DNA from: JACKBK01 sp963707275 | GTDB lineage: Bacteria; Chloroflexota; Anaerolineae; JAAEKA01 | NCBI GenBank assembly: GCA_963707275.1 | Contig: CAVPPH010000001.1 | Coordinates: 434,001-498,000 of the forward strand | DNA: 64,000 nt | Direction of reading: 5' to 3' | Part shown: one piece after another, positions 9,185 through 15,779 of the stretch | How positions within the stretch are numbered: position 1 is the stretch's first letter | Layout of the letters: each line of letters starts with the position of its first letter | Translations under genes and position numbers: made by a program | The notes under the pieces: model-generated | Database searches by the model: none | Seen by the model: only the letters and a program-made list of their open reading frames with translations | What the model was told of the DNA's origin: nothing

Positions 9185-9213
9185 AACTGGGCCAGCATCG
9201 CGCCGGCCCAGTT
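9185..9213 (-). terminator. Leader hairpin with short U-run upstream of the HAD gene
   Basis: 9-bp perfect arms AACTGGGCC / GGCCCAGTT (9205-9213 and 9185-9193), followed on the minus strand by TTCTCTTTC. It sits between a candidate promoter (9238-9265) and the HAD start at 9165. It could end the small-ORF transcript from upstream or act as an attenuator in the HAD leader. Confidence 0.5.
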
Positions 9214-9237
9214 CTAGTTGGTATCGTGCGCCCTTCC

Positions 9238-9265
9238 ATTGTATCGGGACGGGAAGGGAAGTCAA
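9238..9265 (-). promoter_or_regulatory. Candidate promoter of the HAD gene
   Basis: -35 TTGACT (9260-9265), 16-bp spacer, -10 TACAAT (9238-9243). The predicted leader is about 65 nt and contains the 9185-9213 hairpin. Confidence 0.6.
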
Positions 9266-9428
9266 TTGTAGAGGGTTCCATTTCGTTATCAGCTTGCCAG
9301 TGCGACTTGCATAGCACTCGGCCGGGTTGAACACCTGTAGTCCAATCGGGATTGCGATCGCCGCGGCTACCGGCAGCGGCCAGATGTACGGCTTGGGGTC
9401 ATCCATCGTGGCATTTTCAGGTAGCGCC

Positions 9429-9509
9429 TCACGCATGCCGGCTGATACGCAGGTGGCCGGCGAGAGCTTTGCAACTGTCTGCATCTATGCAGGCATAGGT
9501 CTGGGTCAT
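9429..9509 (-). CDS. Small ORF, 26 codons, ideal ribosome site
   Basis: Encodes MTQTYACIDADSC followed by KALAGHLRISRHA. AAGGAGG lies 7 nt before the ATG, which is optimal. Its start overlaps the stop of the preceding small ORF (ATGA). No family is recognised. A one-base error in this stretch could join it to a longer downstream frame that contains PYIWPLPVAAAIAIPIGLQ, so the true 3' end is uncertain. Confidence 0.4.
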   Translation of the reverse strand: MTQTYACIDADSCKALAGHLRISRHA

Positions 9510-9586
9510 TGTCGTGCCTCCTTATCGGTGGTTGAATTCGTCAGTAGATCCGTTCGGTGGTCCTGACATCGCGGTTGGGTCGTCAT
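9506..9586 (-). CDS. Small ORF, 26 codons, ideal ribosome site
   Basis: Encodes MTTQPRCQDHRTD followed by LLTNSTTDKEARQ. AAAGGAGG lies 10 nt before the ATG. It is hydrophilic with no recognisable domain and overlaps the next small ORF by 4 nt, the arrangement of translationally coupled genes. It lies downstream of two terminators, so it needs read-through or its own promoter. Confidence 0.35.
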   Translation of the reverse strand: MTTQPRCQDHRTDLLTNSTTDKEARQ

Positions 9587-9628
9587 GGTTTTGCAACCTC
9601 CTTTCTCGTTGCTGCACACCGTGCAAAC

Positions 9629-9668
9629 AAAAAACGCCGTGGGGAAGAGTTTGTGACTCCCACGGCGT
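9629..9668 (-). terminator. Rho-independent terminator 2 of the small-ORF locus
   Basis: 10-bp perfect arms ACGCCGTGGG / CCCACGGCGT (9659-9668 and 9634-9643), followed on the minus strand by six Ts. It shares its GCCGTGGG core with terminator 1. Confidence 0.85.
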
Positions 9669-9684
9669 AACGGGACGAAGAATC

Positions 9685-9720
9685 AAAAAGCCGTGGGGCA
9701 CGGATCGATGCACCCACGGC
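9685..9720 (-). terminator. Rho-independent terminator 1 of the small-ORF locus
   Basis: 8-bp arms GCCGTGGG / CCCACGGC (9713-9720 and 9690-9697), followed on the minus strand by TTTTT. It lies 22 bp past the stop of the 30-codon ORF. Confidence 0.85.
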
Positions 9721-9741
9721 TGGACACTGCGTTATTGCAAG

Positions 9742-9834
9742 CTAGCTGAAAGTGGGCGCACTCCGCGTGAAACCGCTGGCAGCGGGAACGACGCTTGTCG
9801 CAATCATGATGGTGTTCTTGGTGGAGTTGTCCAT
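9742..9834 (-). CDS. 30-codon ORF driven by a perfect consensus promoter
   Basis: Encodes MDNSTKNTIMIATSV followed by VPAASGFTRSAPTFS. AAGGAGG lies 9 nt before the ATG, the predicted 5' leader is only about 23 nt, and the promoter matches the sigma-70 consensus at all 12 positions. Two terminators follow directly, giving a transcript of roughly 170-230 nt. The peptide has a short hydrophobic core, no Cys and a Ser/Thr/Pro-rich tail. No family is recognised. The expression signals are much stronger than those of neighbouring genes, so a highly expressed peptide or a dual-function small RNA is plausible. Confidence 0.6.
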   Translation of the reverse strand: MDNSTKNTIMIATSVVPAASGFTRSAPTFS

Positions 9835-9863
9835 AGTTCAGAGCCTCCTTCAAGGCAGACCAG

Positions 9864-9892
9864 ATTATAATCCAGTCGCTCCACATTGTCAA
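9864..9892 (-). promoter_or_regulatory. Perfect consensus sigma-70 promoter
   Basis: TTGACA (9887-9892), exactly 17 bp, TATAAT (9864-9869), read on the minus strand. It should fire strongly towards the 30-codon ORF. Confidence 0.88.
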
Positions 9893-10202
9893 AAACGCGG
9901 CTGGCCAGCGGTTGATGCTGCTATGATTCGTTGAACGAACCAGCCCGCAGGATTACGGCACGCAAATGTCAGCCTAGCCAATTCAGCCAGTTTGCCAGCA
10001 CGTGATGTCCTGACCGTGCTAGGTCCAGTCGTGATCAGCCAGTCGCGAAATCGCTATTTTTGCGAATCCGCGGGCTATGCTATACTCTTGGCGCCAACAG
10101 ACCGGCCTACCGGGCAACCATATCGATATTGAACGTCCTCATCCCTGGCGCGACCTGACGCACAGTCTGTCCGAGTTAAACGTCAAAGAAGGAGAACTGT
10201 CA

Positions 10203-11372
10203 ATGGCTGTTTCCACTGCAACCGTCGCAACCCAGCAGGTGCACCACCCATTGTGGTTGTATACCCGCAAGTTTGACCTGCGCTTCATCTCCCTCAGCGT
10301 CATCCTGGTGGCGGCCCCCTATCTGGTCTACCTGTTGCTGCTGAACATGGAGGCGGTGTTATTTCCGCTGACAACACTGCTGGGCACGACTGCCGACGAT
10401 CTGAGCCGCAATTTCGTCAATGCCTCGGTGGCGTTGCTGGTGGGCGGTCCGCACATGTACGCCACCTGGACGCGCACCGGGCTGGATCGGGACTTCGCCC
10501 ACAAGCATCGCAAGTTCCTGACGGTCGGCCTGGTGATTCCGGTTATCGTCACGGTGCTGGCGCTGTTCAACCTGCCGCTGCTGCTGACTATCTTCTTTTT
10601 CTGGGCGTCAATTCACGTCCTGCACCAGATCATCTACATCACGTCGCTGTACAACGAGCGGCAGAAGACCGGGCAACGCTTCGACCTGTCACGGTTCTCG
10701 CGGCTGTCCGACTATGCGGTGATTCTGACGGCGCTCTATCCACTGGCAGCCTGGAAGATCGCCAACAACAGCTTTGCCATTGGCAATAACAATCTCAGCG
10801 AAATGGTCGATCAAATCCTTGGGATCGTCGGCCTGAGCTCGGGCTCCTGGATGTGGATTCTAGCCGGGGGCGCCTTCCTCATCGCGCTGACGGTCTGGAT
10901 CGCCAAGACCATTGCGGAGCATCGCCAGGGCACGCTGCACCGGCCCAAGACCCTGTTCATTGCCGTGACCGTGACCGCTTCGTTTTTTGTGCCGGCGCTG
11001 GGCAACCTGGACACGGCCTTCCAGGGCATGAACGTCTGGCACTCGTTCCAGTATCTCGCGCTGACCTGGATGCTGATCCACATTCGCAATCAGCGCGGCG
11101 AGCTGAAGAACTCGCCTTTCGTCGAGAAGATGTCGAATGACAATAAATCCGCCCGCCGCTACTACGCTTTCAACATCGGCCTGACCATCGCCGACGTCGG
11201 ACTGGCGCTGGTGATCTTCGTCATCCTGTGGCAGGTGGTGAAGATGCCCTTCGACGCCGCCTTCGACCGCGGCTACTACATCGCCGTGCTGAGCTTCCTG
11301 TGGATGCACTACTATCAGGACCACTTCCTGTTCGTACACCCGGAGGTGATTGATACGAAGGGGACGATTTAG
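10203..11372 (+). CDS. Polytopic membrane protein of unknown function, His-rich
   Basis: A 389-aa protein read from ATG 10203 (MAVSTATVATQQ) with AAGGAG about 8 nt upstream. The open frame extends to 10077, but no ribosome site supports that. It has about eight hydrophobic segments. Conserved-looking His residues sit at the ends of helices: GGPHMYATW, FAHKHRKF, HVLHQIIYI, NVWHSFQYL and WMHYYQDHFLF. The pattern resembles membrane proteins that bind a metal or haem, but no CxxCH or known signature is present. A TATACT -10 lies at 10081-10086. A terminator follows at 11424. The function is not known to me. Confidence 0.8.
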   Translation: MAVSTATVATQQVHHPLWLYTRKFDLRFISLSVILVAAPYLVYLLLLNMEAVLFPLTTLLGTTADDLSRNFVNASVALLVGGPHMYATWTRTGLDRDFAHKHRKFLTVGLVIPVIVTVLALFNLPLLLTIFFFWASIHVLHQIIYITSLYNERQKTGQRFDLSRFSRLSDYAVILTALYPLAAWKIANNSFAIGNNNLSEMVDQILGIVGLSSGSWMWILAGGAFLIALTVWIAKTIAEHRQGTLHRPKTLFIAVTVTASFFVPALGNLDTAFQGMNVWHSFQYLALTWMLIHIRNQRGELKNSPFVEKMSNDNKSARRYYAFNIGLTIADVGLALVIFVILWQVVKMPFDAAFDRGYYIAVLSFLWMHYYQDHFLFVHPEVIDTKGTI

Positions 11373-11403
11373 CGGAGGGGAAAGGAGGGGAAATGAGGGA
11401 AAC
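11373..11403 (+). repeat. Short G/A-rich tandem repeat
   Basis: Degenerate units of the form GGGGAAA/GGGAAAY directly follow the stop codon of the 10203 gene. A complementary tract of the same type lies at 12628-12662 after the metB stop, so the motif recurs at gene ends here. Confidence 0.5.
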
Positions 11404-11423
11404 ATCGGAAACAGAGCGACAAG

Positions 11424-11455
11424 AAGCCGGGTTTCTTCGGTGAAGCCCGGCTTTT
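11424..11455. terminator. Bidirectional rho-independent terminator
   Basis: Arms AAGCCGGG (11424-11431) and CCCGGCTT (11446-11453) with TTTT on the plus strand. It separates the convergent membrane-protein gene and ThiF-type gene. The loop contains TTCG. Confidence 0.75.
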
Positions 11456-11469
11456 CGCGTATGGCTGCC

Positions 11470-12504
11470 TCAAGTACCAATGTACTTCGCATACACCGTC
11501 CGCGCCACGCTCTCATCCTCCGTGCCCTTGATGATGGCGCGCGCGTCGGGGAAGATGGTCAGGTCCAGGCCGTTGATGCGGGCGCGCAGCAGGTAGGGGT
11601 TGACGGCCACGTCGTCGACGCCGGAGTGGCGCAGCGTGGCTGCCAGCGCATGGCCAGGTTCAGCCGCTGCCCGCCGGGGACGCTGATCTGCACGGCGTTG
11701 CGGCCGCAAAGGGTCGCGGTGCGCGTGCCGACTTCGGCGTTGAGGAATTCGTAGTTGCCCCGTCCGCACGTCTCGCAATCTTCCCGCCGCATCACCTCGA
11801 ACTGCTCCAGGCTGTTGTCCAGCAGGTCGTAGTTGATCAGCCCGCCGTTCAGCTCGCCGAAGCCGGCCAGCAGCTTGATGGCCTCGCCGGCGGCGATGGA
11901 TGCGACCACGCTGACCGAGGGCGCCAGCACGCCGGCCGTGTCGCAGGTCGCGGTCGTGCCGGGCGCGGGCATCTGGCCCAGCAGACAGCGCAGGCAGGCC
12001 GTCTCGCCCGGCCGGATCGTCATGGTCATGCCGTAGCTGCCGATGACGCCGCTGTAGATCCACGGGATGCCCAGCCTGGCGCAAGCGTCGTTGAGCAGGA
12101 AGCGGGTTTCGAAGTTGTCCGCCCCGTCCATCACCAGATCGGCGTCGCGGATCAGCGAAACGATGTTGTCGGGATTGACGTCGGCCACGATTCCCTCGAT
12201 CGCGATCTCGGAGTTAATCTGAGCCAGCTTGCGCCGTGCGGCCTCGGCTTTGGGCAGCCTGGCGGCAATGTCCTGCTCGTCGAACAGGAGCTGGCGCTGG
12301 AGGTTGTTCAGCTCGATGAAGTCGCGGTCGACGATGCGCAGGTGGCCGACGCCGCTGCGCGCCAGGTGGTTGGCGATGACGGTGCCGGTCGCGCCGCAGC
12401 CGACTACGACCACGGTCGCCGCCAGCAGCTTGCGCTGTCCCGCCTCGCCCAGCCCGGGGTAAATGATCTGCCGCGCGATAGCGCGCAAGGTTCTGTTCGT
12501 TCAT
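11470..12504 (-). CDS. ThiF/MoeB/HesA-family adenylyltransferase, two frameshifts
   Basis: An E1-like enzyme that adenylates the C-terminus of ThiS/MoaD-type sulfur carriers. The expected N-terminus MNEQNLARY-ARQIIYPG is split by one extra base near 12477, and the C-terminus is split near 11650. After correction the protein has about 344 aa. Visible features are the nucleotide loop VVVGCGATGT, the DRDFIELNNLQRQ segment, the zinc pairs CLRC and CETC, and a C-terminal extension ending VYAKYIGT beyond the usual MoeB core. It is transcribed from its own leaderless promoter, 148 bp downstream of the SAM-riboswitch-controlled metB-like gene. No carrier-protein gene is seen here. Confidence 0.82.
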
Positions 12505-12510
12505 AGCGGA

Positions 12511-12538
12511 ATCGTACGCGCGGCAGGGTCGGTGTCAA
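12511..12538 (-). promoter_or_regulatory. Leaderless promoter of the ThiF-type gene
   Basis: TTGACA (12533-12538), 16 bp, TACGAT (12511-12516), then 6 nt to the ATG at 12504. Transcription is expected to start at the start codon; no Shine-Dalgarno sequence is present. Confidence 0.7.
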
Positions 12539-12556
12539 GTGGCAGGCGGCGGATGA

Positions 12557-12584
12557 CAGGGTGACAAGGTGACAAGGTGACAAG
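12557..12584. repeat. Tandem AGGTGACA repeat
   Basis: Three consecutive copies of an 8-bp unit (GGTGACAA) lie between the ThiF and metB genes. It resembles simple intergenic repeats seen elsewhere. A G/A tract (12628-12662) adjoins the metB stop. Confidence 0.6.
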
Positions 12585-12652
12585 CGATGTACTCGGTGAC
12601 TTTCTGATTCCTGACACCCGACCTCCGATTTCCCTTGTTTCCCCCGTTTCCC

Positions 12653-13943
12653 TCATTTCCCTTCCTCCACGCCCGCCAACGCCTGCTCCAGATCCGCAAT
12701 GATATCGGCCGCGTCCTCCACGCCGCAGGCCAGGCGCACCAGCGACGGTGACACGCCCAGCGCGTCCAGTTTCTCCGGGTCGGCGTCGTAGTAGCTGACG
12801 ATCTGCACCTGCTCGACGAGGCTCTCGACGCCGCCCAGGCTGGGGCCGATGTAGGGGATGCGCAGCGCGTCGATGAAGCGGCCGGTCTGTTCGCCGTCGC
12901 CGTCGACCTCGAAGCTGACGACGCCGCCAAAGCCGCGCAACTGGGCTGCTGCGATCGCGTGGTCAGGATGGCTGGGAAGGCCGGGATACCAGACGCGCCG
13001 CACCCGCGGGTGATCCTCCAGGAAGCGTGCCACGGCCAGGCCGTTGGCATTCTGGCGCTCGATACGCAGGCCCAGCGTCTTCAGGCCGCGCCCGACCAGA
13101 TAGGCAGTCTGCGGGTCGATGATGCTGCCAAGGATGCCGTGCATCTGGCGTAGCGGGGTCGTCAGTCCGTTGTTGCCTATGACAACGCCGGCCAGCACGT
13201 CGTTGTGGCCGGCCAGGTATTTGGTGACGCTGTGGATCACCAGATCGATGCCGTAGTCCAGCGGTCGCAGGTTGAGCGGCGTGGCGAAAGTGCTGTCGAT
13301 AGCGGTGCGCACACCGTATCGGCGACCGATGTCGGCCAGCCCTTCCAGGTCGAGACAGCGCATGAACGGGTTGGTGGGCGACTCGGAGAAGATCAACCGC
13401 GTGTTGGGCTGGATCGCGTCCTCGATGGCCTGCAGGTCGGCCGCCGGTACGACGGTGGCCTCCACGCCGTAGCGGGTGAGGATCGTCTGGATGAAATCGC
13501 GCGTCCGGCGGTAACAGTCGATGGTGCAGACCATGTGGCTGCCGGCGCTGAGGAACACCAGCAGCGTGCCGGTGATGGCCGACATGCCGCTGGGCGTCAA
13601 CAGCGCGTCGTCGCCGTTTTCCAGCGCGGCCAGCCTTGCCTCCACCGCGCGCACGGTGGGATTGCCGTAGCGGCCGTACTCGTCGCGCTGCGGCTCGTCC
13701 CAGAACATGCGCTCCTCCATGTACTCGCACCAGCGCGGCTGTGTCGCGAAAGGTGTAGGTCGATGCCTGGACGATGGGGGTGGTGATGCTGTGGAACGCC
13801 TTGTCGCGCGCCTCGCCGCCGTGGACGGAGAGGGTTGATGGGCCGGGTTGCGCTGGTACAGCCCCTGTTTCGGACGCGGCAGGTTCAGCGCCGTTGATGT
13901 TAGTGGCAGCAGCGGCTGCCCCAGCGATAGGTGAACTGGACAT
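12653..13943 (-). CDS. Trans-sulfuration PLP enzyme (cystathionine gamma-synthase/lyase type), one frameshift
   Basis: A Cys/Met-metabolism PLP enzyme of about 429 aa. The start is ATG 13943 (MSSSPIAGAAAA); an extra base near 13731 breaks the frame between FRDTAALV and EYMEERMFW. Visible motifs are the YGRYGNPT segment, SGMSAITGTL (phosphate cup), the DSTFATP aspartate loop, and the Schiff-base lysine in HSVTKYLAGH. A SAM-I riboswitch directly upstream shows that the gene is repressed when S-adenosylmethionine is plentiful. It therefore probably makes cystathionine or homocysteine for methionine synthesis rather than degrading them. Exact acyl-homoserine and sulfur donor specificity cannot be read from sequence. 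Confidence 0.88.
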
Positions 13944-13950
13944 AAAACAA

Positions 13951-13983
13951 CCTCCGGAATGGTGCGAGCCACAAATCCGGAGG
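13951..13983 (-). promoter_or_regulatory. RBS-sequestering hairpin before metB-like gene
   Basis: Arms CCTCCGGA and TCCGGAGG (13976-13983 and 13951-13958) are perfectly complementary. The 3' arm contains the Shine-Dalgarno GGAGG, 7 nt before the ATG. The following TTGTTTT could also let it act as a second intrinsic terminator. Confidence 0.7.
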
Positions 13984-14007
13984 TGTTACCGGGCCGTCTG
14001 CCGAATC

Positions 14008-14036
14008 AAAGACCTCTTCACCGAAGCGAAGAGGTC
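14008..14036 (-). terminator. Riboswitch expression-platform terminator
   Basis: 9-bp perfect arms GACCTCTTC / GAAGAGGTC (14028-14036 and 14011-14019) with a short U-run (TTTG). The AAGAGGACC at the 3' end of the aptamer P1 can pair with the first arm, giving an antiterminator. This is standard SAM-I logic. Confidence 0.75.
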
Positions 14037-14054
14037 TGTAACAGCATCGTCCAG

Positions 14055-14265
14055 GTCCTCTTATCTTCCAGCCGTTTGCTGACGGAGTTAGCACCGGGGT
14101 TCTGCCAGTAAACAGTGATCGGTACTCAGTTATCAGTTGGTGTACTCAGACTTGCCGTTTCCGGTTACTGATTACTGTCTACTGATTACTGTTCACTGAA
14201 CTGACGACCTGGTTGCCGAGGTTTCATAGGGCCGGTCCCTCCACCTCTCTGGATAAGGGCGTCGT
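14055..14265 (-). ncRNA. SAM-I (S-box) riboswitch with extended P3 arm
   Basis: Conserved blocks are visible in order on the minus strand: P1 CTTATC, then AGAGGTGGAGGGAC and GGCCCTATGAAACC, then CGGCAACC, a long variable arm, then GGTGCTAACTCC, then GGAAGATAAGAGG closing P1. Together these match the SAM-I consensus. The segment between GCAACC and GGTGCTAA is about 120 nt, longer than usual. It contains direct repeats of the form CAGTAATCAGTA. The ligand is S-adenosylmethionine and the controlled gene is the trans-sulfuration enzyme. Confidence 0.93.
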
Positions 14266-14291
14266 TGTCGACTTATTCGATTGTGCCAGCG

Positions 14292-14320
14292 AATCTACCA
14301 CAGGCCCGCGGGCTTGTCAA
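14292..14320 (-). promoter_or_regulatory. Promoter of the SAM riboswitch transcript
   Basis: TTGACA (14315-14320), 17 bp, TAGATT (14292-14297). It overlaps the stop codon of the upstream hydrolase gene, so the two genes have separate transcription. Confidence 0.75.
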
Positions 14321-15666
14321 GGCGTCCGCGCGCCGCCGAAGCTGTTCATATCCGGCTGGCTGGCCGGGTCGGAATACTGCTCCAGCATCTGCTGCAACTG
14401 CGTCTGATCCTGCGAGTTGGGCAGCAGTTTCTGTACCGCGGCCTGGTTCAGCGGCTGGTCGCCGGCCAGCGCCAGCATGACGCCGAACGCGATCAGTGCT
14501 TCCGTAGTGGTGAACTCGCAGTGGCCGTAGCGCTGAATCGGGATGTTGATGTGTTTCAGGCCGGAACCGGCGGCGAGAGTCTTCCAACGATAGAATACCT
14601 CATGCGCGTACGGCACCTGCTGGTCGAGGGTCGTGTGCATGGTCACCAGCGGCGAGGTCAGAACGCCAGAGGTCTGGAGGTGCGCGTTGATCGCGGCCAG
14701 CGCGGCCGGGTCGGCTGCGATGCGCTGCACCAGCAGGTTGAGCTGCCAATCGTTGACGGAGCCACGGTACCAGACCCGCTGGTTGCCAAAGGGCTGCCCG
14801 CCCAGCTTGGCTGTGGCGTCGTTGGTGCCGACCACCTGATACCAGAGCGCGTCCTTCACCGATTGCTCGGTGGATGCCACGGGGTTGCCCGCGTCCACCG
14901 GCGCTTTGGTGACTGCCATCAACTGCTGCAGCTTGCTGGCATTGACAGGATCAAAGATCACCGGCTTGACGTTGGTCTGGTAGTAATCTTCCCAGATCGG
15001 CACCAGCGCCGGCGGCACGTTGACCGGATCGCCGGGGATCAGGCCGGGGTAGAAGTAGTCGAATACGGCGCGGAAGTTGCCAAAGTAGTTGACCTGGTAG
15101 CGGAAGTCGCCCACCGGTCCGCATGTGGCAGCGCCGCCGTCGAAGACGTTGGCATACTGCTCGGTGGCCAGCGCAGTGACCAGACCGCCCTCCGACACGC
15201 CAACGATGTAGACGTGCCCCGGCTGGCCGTGGGTTTGGGCAAACACATTGACCAGATCGACCACATCGGCCACACCCTCCTCTACCGCGAGCCCGTTGGT
15301 GCTATAGCTTGTGGTGGCGAACGTGTAGCCCAGCACGTTGATAATGTCGGGCAAACAGGGGCCGTCGCCCGGCAGGCAAAGCTGATCCTCGGGGATGGCA
15401 ACCGGCTCGGTGGCCGCCACGTAGCCGTGGGCATAGATCACCAGGTCGCCGTTCCACCACCAGTTGGGCGGCATGCAAATGCGGTAGATAGCGCCGCTGG
15501 CCTGCACGCCGTCCGGCTCACAGGTAACTATCTGCTCTACGGTCAGCGAGTTGATGGAAGGCGGTAGCGGACCGTCCTGGGCGATGGCTGGGCTGGCGGC
15601 AGCCGGCAGACTAAGCGCGGCCATCGCGATCACCAGCGTCAAGAGTACACGAAACATACGTAACAT
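14317..15666 (-). CDS. Secreted alpha/beta hydrolase
   Basis: A 449-aa protein read from ATG 15666 (MLRMFRVLLTL), with AAGGAG 7 nt upstream. The signal peptide runs over residues 1-30 (cleavage near AIAQ). The hydrolase core shows VIYAHGY (oxyanion region), the nucleophile elbow GVSEGG, a late acid and HTTLDQQVPY with RYGHCEF supplying the probable His. It resembles secreted tannase/feruloyl-esterase-like or lipase-like enzymes of unknown substrate. Cys pairs (CEPDG, CLPGDGPC) may form disulfides outside the cell. The gene is monocistronic, followed by the riboswitch promoter. Confidence 0.82.
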   Translation of the reverse strand: MLRMFRVLLTLVIAMAALSLPAAASPAIAQDGPLPPSINSLTVEQIVTCEPDGVQASGAIYRICMPPNWWWNGDLVIYAHGYVAATEPVAIPEDQLCLPGDGPCLPDIINVLGYTFATTSYSTNGLAVEEGVADVVDLVNVFAQTHGQPGHVYIVGVSEGGLVTALATEQYANVFDGGAATCGPVGDFRYQVNYFGNFRAVFDYFYPGLIPGDPVNVPPALVPIWEDYYQTNVKPVIFDPVNASKLQQLMAVTKAPVDAGNPVASTEQSVKDALWYQVVGTNDATAKLGGQPFGNQRVWYRGSVNDWQLNLLVQRIAADPAALAAINAHLQTSGVLTSPLVTMHTTLDQQVPYAHEVFYRWKTLAAGSGLKHINIPIQRYGHCEFTTTEALIAFGVMLALAGDQPLNQAAVQKLLPNSQDQTQLQQMLEQYSDPASQPDMNSFGGARTP

Positions 15667-15779
15667 GGCGTTCTCCTTCAATTCAGTTGAAACAATCAGG
15701 TCGGTTTTGGATCTGCGGGACTTCGTCGGCTTTCCTTGGGATTGCGTGTTTCCGTGTTGCGTATCCAGAACGTGCTGCG

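Noticed and set aside
8948..9436. Alternative frame beginning MREALPENATMDD with a hydrophobic stretch, overlapping the HAD gene
   Set aside because: No ribosome site, runs through a promoter and hairpin and 200 bp into the HAD gene. Kept only as a possible extension if a base error exists near 9440-9490.
14100..14215. CAGTAATCAGTA direct repeats considered as a CRISPR-like array
   Set aside because: Units are short and irregular, lie inside the riboswitch P3 arm, and no cas genes are near.
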